This document shows positions 1-20,795 of a stretch of DNA of 64,000 nt, one piece after another. Both the position numbers and the translations under genes were made by a program. Within the stretch, counting starts at the first letter, position 1, and every line of letters starts with the position of its first letter. Source of the DNA: Alviniconcha marisindica (taxonomy: Eukaryota > Mollusca > Gastropoda > Provannidae); assembly GCA_018857735.1 (NCBI GenBank), contig JABMCL010003107.1, positions 921,001 to 985,000 on the forward strand. Reading direction: 5' to 3'. A model generated the notes under the pieces. The model worked only from the letters and a program-made list of their open reading frames with translations, was not told the DNA's origin and did no database searches.

Positions 1-1306
1 CCGTTAAATCATTCAACAAAAGTCAGTCACATCTTCAGTGTTCAGCGAACTAGCAATAGCAGCAGGCTTTTAAAGCTTTAAGAGGTCAGCCAGGATTAAT
101 GCTAACAACCCATATAATGAATTATTGTATAGCAGTTTTATTAGTACAAATGGCTTGCCCTTGCTTCAGTTTCAAACTTTGATGCATAATTTTGGTGTGG
201 CCTGTTCTGTGTCACCCCTCTTCTTGCTGATTTGCCCCAAAAGTAAAAGGTGCATTTGCCCCAAAAGTAAAAGGTGCATTTGCCCCAAAAGTAAAAGGTG
301 CTTGTGGTTGTCGTTGTTTTGGAAGGGGATGGTAGTGATGATTATGGGATCATGTTATTCTGGTTGTATTCAAATGTGTACTATTATAATAGACTAATAG
401 TAATACTATAATAGACTTTTTATAGAGTATTGTTAAATGTTTAGGATTGGCATCCATACACTCTAATGAGTCTTGCAGTCATTTTCAAGTTCTGTTGGCT
501 TACCCAAAGTGTTTTTTGTTGTTGTTGTTTTTAGTCTTGTTGAGTTTAAAGGGCACTGAATTTTGGAAAGTTTCTTACAAGGATGTGGTGTGTACTTCAA
601 AGATAGATACTATAATTTAATAAATAATTGATTTTGAACACCCATTCAGCCATGATGGTTATATCAGGGCGTGTATTTCAAGGGGATAGATTGGGTTCCA
701 TAGGGACATTGAATATTGATAATAAATTACTAGAATTAAATTTGTTTTGTAATTGTATTATTTATAATGATAAGTTTCCTTTCTGAACAGTTTTATTCTA
801 TCAGTATCAAGCTCAAACTTGCAGTTAATATTACACATGTGAATTGTTAATGTTATACATGAAGATTATGGTGTATAAGTACTATAACAGTATTATAAAT
901 ACTGCATGTATTTGTAATAGTTCTTGCATGTATTTGATGATGAATGTTGACTTAGGTGGTAGTTGAAAAGTGCACTGCTTCCTGTATATTTTTACTAATT
1001 GCTTTGGGGAAGGGTGGAGGGGGTTAATGCATTTAATTTTAACTTTGCGTGACCAAAACATCTTTCAAGTTTGAGTGTTTCCACTTTTTTTTTTTTTTAA
1101 AGGACAGTTTTACTTTCATGCTAGTTTTCATACTTTAATACATTTTCCCAAGAGAAGCCATTGGGAGTGTTTTGACTGTGAGGCTGCCTTTGTTCTGTCT
1201 GTTCTGTGTTGGTTTGGTTAGGTTACTTGTTGACTTTTGTTGTTGTTGTTGTTGACTTTGAGTTTTTGTTAACATCCCTGTTTCCCCCCCTTCATGTTTT
1301 ATTTAG
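1..1306 (+). other. WAC: Intron of WAC (5' part outside window)
   Basis: This T-rich stretch lies upstream of the first recognisable WAC exon and ends in a pyrimidine tract plus TTTAG acceptor at 1298-1306. No reading frame in it looks like protein; the 90-codon open frame at 125-397 is largely made of a short tandem repeat. The WW-domain exons of WAC must lie left of the window. Confidence 0.6.
231..302. repeat. 24-bp tandem repeat, three copies
   Basis: The unit TTTGCCCCAAAAGTAAAAGG plus TGCA is repeated three times almost without change. The period is divisible by three, which creates a spurious open frame. It is a small intronic minisatellite. Confidence 0.9.
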
Positions 1307-8551
<7,245 letters not shown>

Positions 8552-10124
8552 CAACTGCACCCCTCTGACTCAGGCACTCACAGCAGTGGATGAGCGGTGT
8601 GCACCTTGGCCCACCTGCCCGTGTGTGCAATGCGCTGCCACAACCCGTGTCCCCCCTTCCCTTAACATCTGTCACCCAGATGTGGCTGGAGTTGTCACGT
8701 TGGGCACTCCGGATGGTTTCAGGGAGGGGCTTGTCGTGTTCTGCTTTCCAGTGGTTGGATCGGGTTGGACCTTGGGTAAGGGTTCCATGTCCTGTTGCAT
8801 CACCGGGCTGTATCAGTCTGGAGTAAGGTGCTGTTGGAGCACTGACCCGAAGAGCCACAGTACTTGGGACAAGCTAAACATTGAGCCTTTTGGTGTGTGG
8901 GATGACACCACATCCACGAGAGAACCCCCACCCCGCCCCCCACCCCCCCACCCCCACCCCTCCCCCTCCTCCAACTTGGTGGGGTGACTTCACTTCAAAC
9001 ATGAGCCTTTTGGTTAGCGTGTTGAGTGTCTGTGCCGACAGCTAGGTCTACATTATATGGGATAGGTAAAGGAAATCAAGCCTTTTTTAGTGTTGAATAC
9101 CAGTAGGAAGCAGTGTAACCAGGCCAAGTACCATTCACAGCGTGCTCAGGGCCCCATCTGTAGGTATGATGTTGCCAATTAGTGTGTCACTGACAGTGAC
9201 AGTGATTGTTCGTGGATGCTTTGCACCCTGTGGTCACATGAGCTGTACTCAAAACAAAAATTAAACCAACAAAATACACATAACACACACACACCCAACT
9301 GAAACAGTCTTAAGGTAGATTTGGTACATTGGGATAGTATGTTGCTTAAGCTCTGCTAATGAGGTCAGTGGAAACATTAATTTTATTTACAGTCTTACCA
9401 GTTATGAGTGCTGCAGGGCTGGAAGCTTTCAAGCCTGCTGCCAGAGGGCAATGCTTGATGCCCTGATTTCCATCCAGCTGTTTGCATTTATTGTACAGAG
9501 GTACATTTATTGTTGAATAATGATGGTGTGATGAAGGATTTGGGTGCTTTGGAAATGCACAGGGAAATGGACCTTTACATAAAGGGAAGGGGTGGCGGGG
9601 GGGGCAATTAGGATCTCCTCCTGCTCCCACCCACCCCACAGCCCATACCCCTGACAACCGGCCTGGCAAACAGCACGTAATTGGAACTGAAACATACCTG
9701 GTTATCCGCCTGACATGTTTCTCTTTGGAGCAGCACGCATATTACCTGACCGTACCAGTTAAGAGGTCTTTTCAGAGTGTAGAAGGTGGTTATTCTGGCA
9801 ACTGAAAGAAGTTATCCTCTGAAATCTTTGCATGGGATGGAAGCACGCTGATTACAGATGTGGTTTATGGACATTGTCTTATGACTTGGCCCTCTGTTGT
9901 TAGTGATACCACATAAAAGGAGACATTGGTGTCTCTCTTAATGCGGAATCAACCGCTTGGTGACGTGTAGCAACTTGGGTATACGCTGTCCTTTCTCACA
10001 AACATCCAGGGTTTTGGTCCCTTCGCCGCTACTGCTTGGGAAAAGCTAGGCTTTCAACGAGTCTAATGAATGATTTCGCCATTCACTCAGTCAGTTTCTG
10101 TGTTGCTGTCCAACAAACCACAAG

Positions 10125-10130
10125 AATAAA
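10125..10130 (+). terminator. WAC: Possible proximal WAC poly(A) signal
   Basis: AATAAA lies within CAAGAATAAAAGTGG about 1.57 kb after the stop codon. A T/G-rich stretch (GTGGATGTGGTTGATTGAGT) follows within 30 bp, as expected for a downstream element. It would give a conventional 3'UTR length. Confidence 0.4.
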
Positions 10131-13100
10131 AGTGGATGTGGTTGATTGAGTGTGCCTTGAGGACAGCTAGCTGTGAATTTTGTTTATTCACCCTCACAAT
10201 CAAACATGGGCATTACAAAGCGTTACTCAGGTTTTGAGAATTTGTGTATGTGCCACAGGGTGTAGATGTTTTCGAATCAGTAAACAGCCGACCCATTATG
10301 TTTTAATAGTCTTGCTCTTTCCCTTTCTTTTGTTTCTTTTATATGTATCTAAAAAAAATCTTTTTAATGGTTTTGGTCATAATCTTTTTATTCTTTTGAC
10401 ACAGGATATAAAATTGTTTCCTTTTTGTTTTTCTGGCCTTTATTTATGCCAATTTAGAAGAGAAAAAATTGGGCAAGTCTGTAATGACCAGTGTTCATCC
10501 AGCCATAAAGACATTGGTCTGTGGCAAAGGCTTTATTGCAATCAAGGCCATGTAACCAGGCAAAGCATCAGTTATTGTAGTGGGATCATTGGGATCATAC
10601 GTCATATGGACAATTGTCGTATGCTCGTAAAATGCTTTATGTAACTGGCACTTTATGAGGGAGATTGATAGACACATGTCCTGCCTTGATAAAAAACAAA
10701 CATGATTCTAGTGTCTTCTGGGATGTAGTTTGAATGATATCTTGAAAATACTACATAATGATAGCCTCTCTTGAACCTTGTATTTTCCGGAGGTTTTTTT
10801 TGTTTTTGCGAAAATTTTTCAGAGGATATTTTCAATCATATATTTTGAATGTGGGTTAACAGTACTGAGCCTTTGGTCTTTTGGTCTTGTGGTTTTATTT
10901 CTTTGATAATCAGTCCATGCTACTGTTTATGAATTCTGAATTGAAAGTATAGCAGTGAACCTTTAGGATTCCCACATGGATGTTTTGTTGCTGTTGAAGA
11001 AATTGCTTGAAATGCAGATGAAGCTAATATGTATAACAGATCAACACTTTATGATCTGAGATAAATAATACAGATTGTATAAAATAATTGAATGAATGTA
11101 AGTTACTCCTGTTTTGGTGGAAATGTCAAAGCAAAATTATGTATTGTGAAGTAAATAGGTTTATCGGTTTGTTTTTGACTGGTGTTGGAAAAAAACATGA
11201 ATTATGCAAATTTATATATGCTGATCAGTATTAGTCTGGCTAGCAGGCCTGGGCAGAAATCTTAAGGTTGAAGTGTTCTCACCCACTATCAGAGCGACAC
11301 CTTGCATGATAACCTCAAACTTTGTGTCTTCATATCTGTTTTGATTGCCTTGACCTTATCTCAAGGTCACAGCACACCAGAAAGGTGATGCTCAAAGATG
11401 AATTTGATCTTTCTCAGGTTCTCATTTGATCTGAATTCAGACTTTGTATGGCTGGGTGTTACATGTGTAGATAAGATCATGCTTTTCAACTTTGACGTAT
11501 GCAGGAGCAGCTTTAACATACAGGGGAGATCATGGTGTGTTTGCATTGAGCAGCTATTGACTTGTCTGAAGGCCAGGAGGGTTATAATAAAATTGTAAAA
11601 AGTGTCATAGTTTTCCAGCTTTGAATGGGAGTCAAGTCAGCATTTGCTCTTCCTGTTCTGCTCTCCTTTACAGTAATTTTATTTCTTCTTCTTTTTTCTT
11701 TTCTTTTCTTCACATTGTGTGTATAATTTTGAGTGTGAAACAGATTTTAGGAATTGTGTAGCAAGGTAATGTTACAAAACACACAAAAGGTTAAAAAATG
11801 TTGCCGTGAGTTGAGAGAAAAGATGGACAATAATAATGGGCCAGACCACCAGAGATGCTGCTTCGATTTGCACAGTGTGAAATATTGATTTACTCTTATA
11901 ATGCCACTTCCCATCCTACCCAGCATTGGTGCTGTGGACAGAGCTGCAAGCACGCTGCACTTGAGCATGCACATACACACACACACACACACACACCTGC
12001 ACACCCCCTTCCTAACCCTTCTGAATTTCCTCTGCATCAAAACTTGTTGGTTTGGGTTTTAACTTATGAAGGAATGGCATCTTTTGTATGCTGCGATGTT
12101 GCCCACATTGTGCAGGACTGGATGATGCAGGATGTTTGCGGCTGCATCTTGTTTTGCTACCTCCAGAAGTGTATGCTAGTGTGACTAGTGAGTTTGAGGT
12201 GTCCAAGTGGTGGATGCAGGCGTAACTGACCCAAATACAGTGTTTGATGGTGGATCAGTGGACACCGGAGTGAAAGTGGAGGAGTGCTTGGATGATCCGT
12301 TTAGTTTGGAGAAGTCATGGAGTGGGTCGGTTGTTTTTGAAACGCTGTTGACAGTTTGTGTGTGTGTGTGCTTCTGTATTGGCAACAGTCTTAATGTTTT
12401 ATGTTTGGTATTATCTAGTGTGTATGAGTGTGGTATTATCTAGTGTGTATGAGTTTGTACTTACAACTAGACTGGAGGCCAGATGCTTCAAATCGTGGCC
12501 TCTTGTACATTTTTTGGTTACTTATGTTGTTTGTTGTTGCCATTCTGTGCTTATTTCATGCTGACATATACTATCACAGTTTGGGAGCTTACACTTGGGG
12601 CGCAAAATTTCATCCCAGTTGTAAGAGTGTTGTAAGAAAGTTGAAGCCTTGTGCAACTGTGCAATTCCTCACTAGAACTGAACAACTTGCTTTGTACTGC
12701 TTGATTTTATGAATCTCGTGCCTCTGGGCTTTTTTTGTTTTTTTTTTGGTGGCTGTTTTTTGTTGTTGGTTTTGTTTGTTTTTCCATAGGGGAGGGGAAT
12801 CGTACAGTGTTTTTCCTTGCTCTTAAAAAGGTTATGCAGTAAACCCCTGTTCAGAGAATCTTGTGCCAAAGCCTTTCACTAGCATCTGTAGGTAGCTTGC
12901 TCCCAGAAAATTGATCAACATTTGAATTTGACACAGTAGGTCAAGGTGCACAGAATTGTGTTCTGCTTTCTTCCTGTTTTTTCCTCCCATTTTTGCTTCA
13001 GTGTACTTTAATTGTATTTTTTTCATTTGAAGGAAATTTAAGTGTACAGCTCTCCTTTACGTTCATTTTGGTCAGTGCTTAATTTATGAAACTGCATTGA

Positions 13101-15575
13101 TAATGTCCTTGTTCTTGCATTACGGCACAAAATGCCATTAAAAACATGACCACTGAACAACTCGTGTGCACCAAAAACAGTATACAAAATAATAAGATTT
13201 TTAACACTTTGTAACCAGTCAATTATGTATACAAATATGCGTACATGTATTCGTACTAATGGTAACACCAAGAGGCTTCTGTAAGTGATGTGAAAAATGT
13301 AGCAAATTAAATTTCAGACTGCATAAATGTATAAAAGTAAATGGCTGAAATGCTTGACTGCAGGGTGAAAAAAGAAGAAGAATCTTTCCTAGGGCAATAT
13401 CACTCCAGTGTATGCTCTATACATACAGAACAGAAGTTGGAAGATGCAGAGCTTTACTCCAGATTCAGGATTGTTGCTTGTCTGATTTATCACTAGGTTG
13501 AGTTGTGACATTCACATGCAGAGTTCCACTTCAGTACCTCCTCCAAGGAAGGGGGGGGGGGGATTTGGAAAGTCATACATACATGAAGGTAGCACCTTTT
13601 TTGTGTGCGTCTTTCTCAATATGTTTTTTGTTTATTTGTTTTTCCTCCAGTTTCAGCCCAGAAAAAAAGCCTGGTTTAATTTTTATGCTCATAATTTCTG
13701 TCTAGAAAAAACTGATAAAGTGTTCCACACAAAGATGCAGAAGATAACTTCTGTGTTACTCAGAAAGTTTTCTGTGAAACACTTCTACCACAGTTGTTTT
13801 ATGTTGTTGTTGTTTGTTTTTGTAAGGGGGGGGGGGGACATGAACATTTTATTGGAGTATATTTTCTGCACAACATAGTATGCTAGGTTGCATCAAGTAA
13901 ACTGATTGAAAGGCAAGGAGATCATAGAGACACAGCAGGGGTTCCATTAGAGACCCTGTTATTATATAGACATCTTTAAGCGTCAGACATTTCAGATGCA
14001 GCATCATGCCCCGCATGTTTCCAAGTCTGGGGCTTGCGAGCTTACTGTTGTTCAAACATTGTTTTGGGGGGCACAAGGCGCCCCTGCTGTACCAATGCAT
14101 TAAATGTCTTCAAACTGTGAATACTGTGTGTCCAGTTGTGTCTCCCTCCCACGACATGAGTCAGTTATACAGATATTTATTTTCGCATTATGAGCTGCCG
14201 TCTGCCACAGTGTGCGTAGAATCCTGTGCCTCATCTCAAACTGGACACCGCTTTGTATGTGAAGCTGTTTCTCTCTCTCTCCCCTCTCTCTCTCTCTCTC
14301 TCTCTCTCAGGTTTTTGTTGTTTTCTTGTGAACCAGCAAAGCTGGTGTGGCAGAAATTACGATGGGACCTTGATTCTGGTTTTGTGTGTGCGTGTGTGTG
14401 TGTGTGTGCATATGTGTGTGTATGCATGCGTGTGATATCTTAGTGGTGGCCTGATCTTTACAATAATTTGAAATGTATGTTTGCCAGGCCCAAGCTAAGT
14501 GCAGTAAGGCTGTGTTTTCATTTAATGAACATCCAAAATTCTGCATTTGAACATTTCTGTCTGGTCTCCCGTCCACTTTCAGTATGGGCGCCTCCACAGT
14601 ATGGTGAAATCAGTTCTGAATGGCTAACATGGAGCATCCATTGACTGCTGTCAGCCTGCATGAGGATATTCAGCCAGCAACAGTCTGAAGTCAGACTTGC
14701 TTGATACTGTCACGATGTGTTGTACAGGAATTTTGGATGTTGGACCATTAAAAGATGCCATCACATTTTCCTGCCTGATACACATCCAGAAAAGTAACTT
14801 GAAGAATCTTTTGTTGCTGGTTATTCTTTTGTCAGCATGTATAATGCAGCCCCCTAGCCTAAGAGTCTAGATCGCAACAGTGTGGAAGTGTCGGTAGGGA
14901 CTGCAAAAATCAGGAACATAGAAAATACAGATGTGTGATACCACTCATGGGTTGTGGTGACAGTAGTGCAGAATTTTGTTACCATTCCATGCTGTGACTT
15001 GTGCTATTGCCACACATTTAGTTCTACATTCCTGATTTTTGCCGTCACTGTCAATATGGAAGCACACATTAGCCTGTAACTTTCATCTCAAAATCAAAAT
15101 TTCTGTAGCATCTGAAGTTCAGAAGCTGACTTGAACAAACGTGCATTGATGTTGTGCACCATCATACAGGTAAAAGAGAGCACAGTGGGTACCACAGGTC
15201 TCTGAGAAGAACAGGATGTAATAGAACATGTGGTCAGAGTTCCCCCTCCATACACAAACCCCGTCTCTCTGTGAGGGTCATGTTTGATAATAATTGGCCA
15301 GCTTAGTGGATGTTTGAATGGCTGCACCATTTTTTTTTCTTTTTTTCTTTTCTTTTCACTCTCTTTCTCTGTCTCTTTAACGTTGGTGATCGCCATGTAA
15401 TTGTATGGTGGCAATTACCAACAGCAGATGTCTAAAATACAAAGTATAATGTGTGTTCCCATTTGTCTGCTTGAGATGTATGGACTGTGTAGGGAGTCGT
15501 TTCTGTTATTGGGGGCCTTTTCACTTTGGGCTCATGTACATGTTAGATATGGATTCAATTTGGAAGAAAAAAAAT

Positions 15576-15581
15576 AATAAA
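15576..15581 (+). terminator. WAC: Candidate distal poly(A) signal, plus strand
   Basis: AATAAA in AATAATAAAGC is followed about 20 nt later by a long GU-rich element (GTTTCTGTTGTTGGTGATTT). It sits just before the point where plus-strand composition switches from T-rich to A-rich. It is the best candidate for the distal end of the WAC transcript. Confidence 0.5.
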
Positions 15582-15743
15582 GCAAAATTGAATATCATTG
15601 TTTCTGTTGTTGGTGATTTTTCTGAGTGTTTCTTCAGTCCTGAATGTTGGGAACACATGATGGGTGAATGGGTCAGTTACAACACTCAGATACAGGTGAA
15701 CATCAGAACAAAAACACAAAAGAATGAATAGGTATAAACATTG

Positions 15744-15749
15744 TTTATT
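15744..15749 (-). terminator. OSBPL3/6/7-like: Candidate distal poly(A) signal, minus strand
   Basis: Plus-strand TTTATT reads AATAAA on the minus strand, followed after about 20 nt by a U/G-rich element (TTCTTTTGTGTTTTTGTTCT on the minus strand). It faces the plus-strand signal at 15576, so the two inferred cleavage sites are only about 130 bp apart. It is the likely distal end of the ORP transcript. Confidence 0.5.
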
Positions 15750-16767
15750 GCAACCACCTACAACCATTCTGGCAACCGCTCTATTCAAAAGTATAAGCAT
15801 AAATATGCATGGGTAACAAATCAACAAATTACACTTGCCAAGCCTGCACTGATGCCGAAACATTCTGGTGCTGTTGGGGTCACAGCATATGACAATCTCA
15901 CAACTGACGAGACTGGTGTCGGCTAAAAGCTCAGACTTTAAGCTATTCTGGTCCATAACTTTATTTTTTCTCTCAACATTTAATGCCCAGTCAACAGCAA
16001 AAGTATTTTCAGGTGTAAACAAGCTTCCCATTGCCAGTGTGATTCACTGTTGAGCCTGACATGTCACTTAGCATCTGAAGATGATTCTGGGGGGAAATGA
16101 AGCTGAAAGACCAGGCAAGGCAGAAACTGGAACAGTAGACTTCCTGGAGGTGAAGTGTGAAATGCTATACATCCTGACCTATTGTAGGTTTAACAAAGGG
16201 ACTTCAATTTCTGCACCCCCACCACCCCACCACCATGTTCTGGCCAGTGAATCGGAAGGAACACTATTGTGTGTACACAACGTAACATGAAAACCAACAG
16301 AAAATGGGGAACAACTTCAGCATTTCTCATTTTTCATGTGGAATAACTGTGTTGGCTGCTTTGACAAAGGCCAGTTTTCTTGAAAGTTACCGGACCTGTT
16401 GTGTCCTATTTGAAAGCATTCATTGTTTACCCATGCAAGTTTTGGTGATCAGTGTGTGATCAACTGCTTCTTTCCACATTTTGGTAAGAACGTTTATTAG
16501 TATGTCAAAGAAATTATTTTTCAGAGATAAATGCACAAATCAGTTCTAAGCATCTGAGGAAATGATACGGATTGTCTTTCCTGTGATACTGCTGGGTAGC
16601 AATGGATTGGAAAAGAGTAAACTTTCAAACAATCATCAAATATAAGCACTGTAGCAATGCTAAGTTGCACACAAGGACTCTGGAATATGTTAACATAATT
16701 ATGGTATATTATTATTTTTAAATCATAATCAATCTTGTATAATAAACACCACCACTCCGATCACTTT

Positions 16768-16845
16768 AGCTTAAGTAAAGGAAACACTGCTACAACTAAA
16801 TGTTGCAGCTTAAGTAAAGGAAACACTGCTACAACTAAATGTTGC
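16768..16845. repeat. 39-bp direct repeat, two copies
   Basis: A unit starting AGCTTAAGTAAAGGAAACAC occurs twice in immediate succession (16768-16806, 16807-16845) with no difference I can see, implying recent duplication. Confidence 0.9.
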
Positions 16846-17997
16846 AATCTGTACAGTCCTCACACCTTGCCCAAACAACACAGCATCCAGTCAACAGGTG
16901 TGTGGAGTGGTCTTAGGTAGCAATCCTTAAATTCAGTGTGAAATAAGCACAAAAATCAAATGAAATGCCGCAATACAGTTTGGCTCTAGTGACTGATTCT
17001 GTAACTGCCATTTCCGTTGAACATTCACACCCTCGGCCAACAGCTTGACCAGGTGCTGAGGTAAGCGTCACTAAACTGTCTTTCTCGAATGACATAGCCG
17101 ACACATTTTGTTTGCTCATCAATTTGTTGCTGGTTCTGCCACTCTGCCCCAAAACTACCTATCTCTGTCACACACACAAAAATTCAAGGACAAATCCAAG
17201 CGTAGAAACCAACTGTCCTGAGCTGCCTCTTTTTCGAGTCTATGCATAATAAATGTAGTAAGCAGACATAACTGACAGTGAAAGTGGTTTAGACAAAACA
17301 AAAGCAACAGTAACACCCCACTGTGTTCAAGTGAACTGTGACTAAAGACTGCTGGGTGTCACAAATACAGTCAAAGCGGATGACCGATCAGATAACCTCC
17401 CCCTTTCTTCCTTCTTTCGTAGAGTTACCTCCCTCATCAAAGTGAAGATCATGCAGATTTTTTACATGCCTTCCTTGCTCCCATCGTTCAATATCTTGGG
17501 ACCTACACTGCAGATTTAGGCACACACATCTTCGTTTGTAATACCAACTAAAGCTTTTCATGTTGGGGATTATCTGTTGCAGTTTTCATTCTAGTTCTAC
17601 TCAAATTTGTACAAAACTACAAGTGTTAGGTCGTTTTACGCCATTGTCTGCAAAACTGTAAGCATAAAACATGTGCATGAATGATCTCAGCACCATGGTC
17701 TCATTCCACATACATGATTTTTTGACAACTGACAACAACAACAAAAACGTTGTACTAGCGAACTAACAGTGCTTTACCCAGCTTGTGCTGTGGTCTTACT
17801 ACCTGTATTTTGGAACAGTACTCACAATTATTCTGAACCAACCTCAGGTGACCCTGTGCGGTTGACAGGATGATAAAATCAACTACTAACTCTTTATGCA
17901 GATGTGGTTGCCGGAAAGTCCAATTTCTAACTTGCTCTGCACAAGTGGTCGCCAGAAAGTCCACTCACTAACTCTGCAGAAATGATTGCCAGAAAGC

Positions 17998-18087
17998 CAC
18001 AGTGAAAGCCGATGGTCTCCACAGTGAAAGCTGATGGTCTCCACAGTGAAAGCCAATGGTCTCCACTGTGAAAGCTGATGGTCTCAC
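17998..18087. repeat. 22-bp tandem repeat, four copies
   Basis: The unit CACAGTGAAAGCTGATGGTC plus TC repeats four times with C/T and A/G variants. A related single unit (AGTGAAAGCC) recurs at 18297-18306. Confidence 0.85.
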
Positions 18088-19584
18088 ACTGGCACCATCT
18101 GCATTACACAGAAGCAGACACAGACACCACTGTTCAGGTTCCCCAGAGCAGAAAGGTGACTACAAGTACAACAAAACCCACAGTATTTCTCTAGCATACT
18201 CTGCAGTGTTACATCAGATACAGTGATAAGTATTCTGCCTCGGATAAGCTGGAAATGACAATGACTTCTAGAAAGCCTAGACTTACAGAAAGCCATAGTG
18301 AAAGCCTAGGGTGGTTTGGTCTGTGCCGCAAAATAAACCTTGTCAAAGTTACTTGCAGCTTCAGTTCATCACAGCCGTTTGTTGTCATGAAGGTGTCCAA
18401 CAAGTCAGCAGCATCAAATTAAAGACAAACTGCACGCAGTTACACTCAACAGGTAAACACACACATGAGAGAAAAATCTAGGAACTGCATTCACAACCAA
18501 CTTGAAAGGCTATGCGTGGGAAGAGAAAGCAGCAAGAAGTAGCCACGTACCTGAAACATTTATACCCACCATCCCATATTCAGGATGCGCAACAGGTTTT
18601 GTTAGTCTGTTTCAGTGGAGAGTAATTTTGGCACCCTGCTGACACTGACCTCTGAAGAGGGACTTGTTTTATTCAAAGAAAGAGATGGTTGGGGATTTCC
18701 CCCTGTTGTTGTTTGGAGGAGGCCACCAGGAAGGCTCTTGCATCAGGTTACTCAGTGTTAAAAAATCTGTTAAAAAAAAGAAGGTCTGGGTTAACTACAC
18801 TCTGCAGACTTTGTTACAGTGACCTGACTATCATCCCTTTCAAAAAGAAATGGAGAAGACCGTTACAACATTCATTGCTAGAGCCAGAATACCTGTGCAG
18901 CTGCCAACACCAAGAAGAGAAAAGATTACTATCCATTTCAGTGACAGTATAATCTGTCTGTTTCAAAGTGCAACACGATATACCTTCGCGTGCCAGTCAA
19001 ATGGGACATTCAACAAACAAAAATGTAACTTGCTGATCAATCATTTTTAAGAGTTGATTTTTTTTAAATAATTGTTTTAATTTTGCCTTCTTCTTCTTTA
19101 TAATGGATATGGGGAATCTGTTTCACAAAAAGGAAACAATGCCCAGAGACTACTACAGTCAACTGAAAAGAGCCAGTATACATACTACAAGTATCTGCAC
19201 TTACAGACATGCACTTCACTACCTGAAAATCTCATCTTTGTTCATCGAACTGCACAACCTGTGGAGAACCTTCACTGGTATGCAGGAAGCAAAGGTGTGG
19301 TGTTCAGCAAGCCACTCACAACTGATGGCTGTTACTGATGCAGTCTTTGCCTGACAGCAAAGCCCCAGTGAACTGAAAGCTGATCTGAGAATGCCAAATC
19401 AAATCCAGGGCTCTCTGTGACCGTGGGGCAGTGGATCAATACCCAGACACACTTCCTGTAGTCTAGCCCTCTCAGCAGGAAGAAGATTCAATCAGCCACC
19501 ACCCTCTGAGGACACACCTACAAAGGCAAAGTTGTGGCTCGGGGTGGGGCGATGGGGAGTGGTGGTGCTGGCGGGTGGTGTCCA

Positions 19585-19835
19585 TTGACCCACTTTACAA
19601 GGGTGAGCCAATGACCTTCACTTAATGACCCACTTTACAAAGGTGAGCCAATGACCTTCACTTGATAACCCAATTTACAAGGGTGAGCCAATGACCTTCA
19701 TCCGATGACCCACTTTACAAGAGTCAGCCACTGACCTTCAATTGATGACCCCCTTTACAAGGGTCAGCTGATGACCTTCACTTGATGACCCACTTACAAG
19801 GGACCTTCACTTGATGACCCACTTTATAACACAGA
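19585..19835. repeat. About 40-bp minisatellite, six to seven copies
   Basis: Units of the form GACCCACTTTACAAGGGTGA followed by GCCAATGACCTTCACTTGAT recur with point differences and one truncated unit near 19800. Confidence 0.9.
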
Positions 19836-20611
19836 CGGGACTATGGATTTCATGCACTCCTCAACCCTAAGAAGAAAGGAAAAAAGGATTGGTTGGGGAA
19901 CCTTCAACAGCAACAACAGTAAAAAGAACAGCATCCCCTCTGCCCAGCAGGCGCCAAGCTACAACGAGGCAAAGTAGTACGAAGTTCTCTCCAATGCAGC
20001 GGGTGAAAAGCAACCCTAGGTGGCTGCTGTAACACAGCCAAAGGTGTACAAGCAGTTGAAAGACTTGAGTAGATAGATCAACATCAACCGATACAATTTT
20101 TATGATGAAAACATGGTGTCATGCTTATTTGAAGTCACGCAATAGCTGTTAAAATGTCTTCAAGAACTGACTGCAGACAGTAAAACGATGCACATGGCTG
20201 TGCCAAGTGTTCAAGAATCGACTGCAGGCAATAACACAATGTACATAGCTGTAAATGACTGTTGCAGCATTTGACTGAACACAGTAAAGCAACAGTCAGT
20301 CAAACAAAGATAAAATAGTGCTCAAATAAATGCCAACACCTGTACCACCAACTATATTGATCATATAGGCAATGGAAGGTATACATAATTATATGTAGTG
20401 TACTGAATCGCACTCTGATAAAAGAATGCTCATCAGTTGTCGATGTTTCATATGATAGATGGTGACACAGGTGTGCTAAATGCCAGACATATGTTTTGTT
20501 CATGACCAGATACAGCCCACAACAGGGTTCCACAAGGAGCTTCATCCTTGAAGATTTGAAATGGGAATTTTTCTAAGTTGGTTGCCCTGTGGGCACCCTT
20601 AGAAACAAGGT

Positions 20612-20795
<184 letters not shown>

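Larger units (their letters stand above)
8552..15600 (+). other. WAC: Inferred long 3'UTR of WAC (or 3'UTR plus downstream sequence)
   Basis: I see no coding sequence here. The strand stays T-rich with TTTTGTTGTT-like runs as in the WAC introns. It holds a C-rich tract at 8925-8975, CA/GT tracts at 11974-11996 and 14390-14440, a CT tract at 14271-14310 and scattered AATAAA motifs (10125, 11586). The strongest end signal is at 15576. How much of this is in the mature mRNA cannot be told from DNA. Confidence 0.45.

Noticed and set aside
231..302. CRISPR-like spaced repeats (here and in the 46-bp and 42-bp arrays)
   Set aside because: Units are contiguous with no unique spacers, in a eukaryotic intron.
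14006..14443. 145-codon plus-strand frame after WAC
   Set aside because: It is Cys/Leu/Ser-rich translation of T-rich sequence and CT/GT tracts, with no splice context or homology I recognise.
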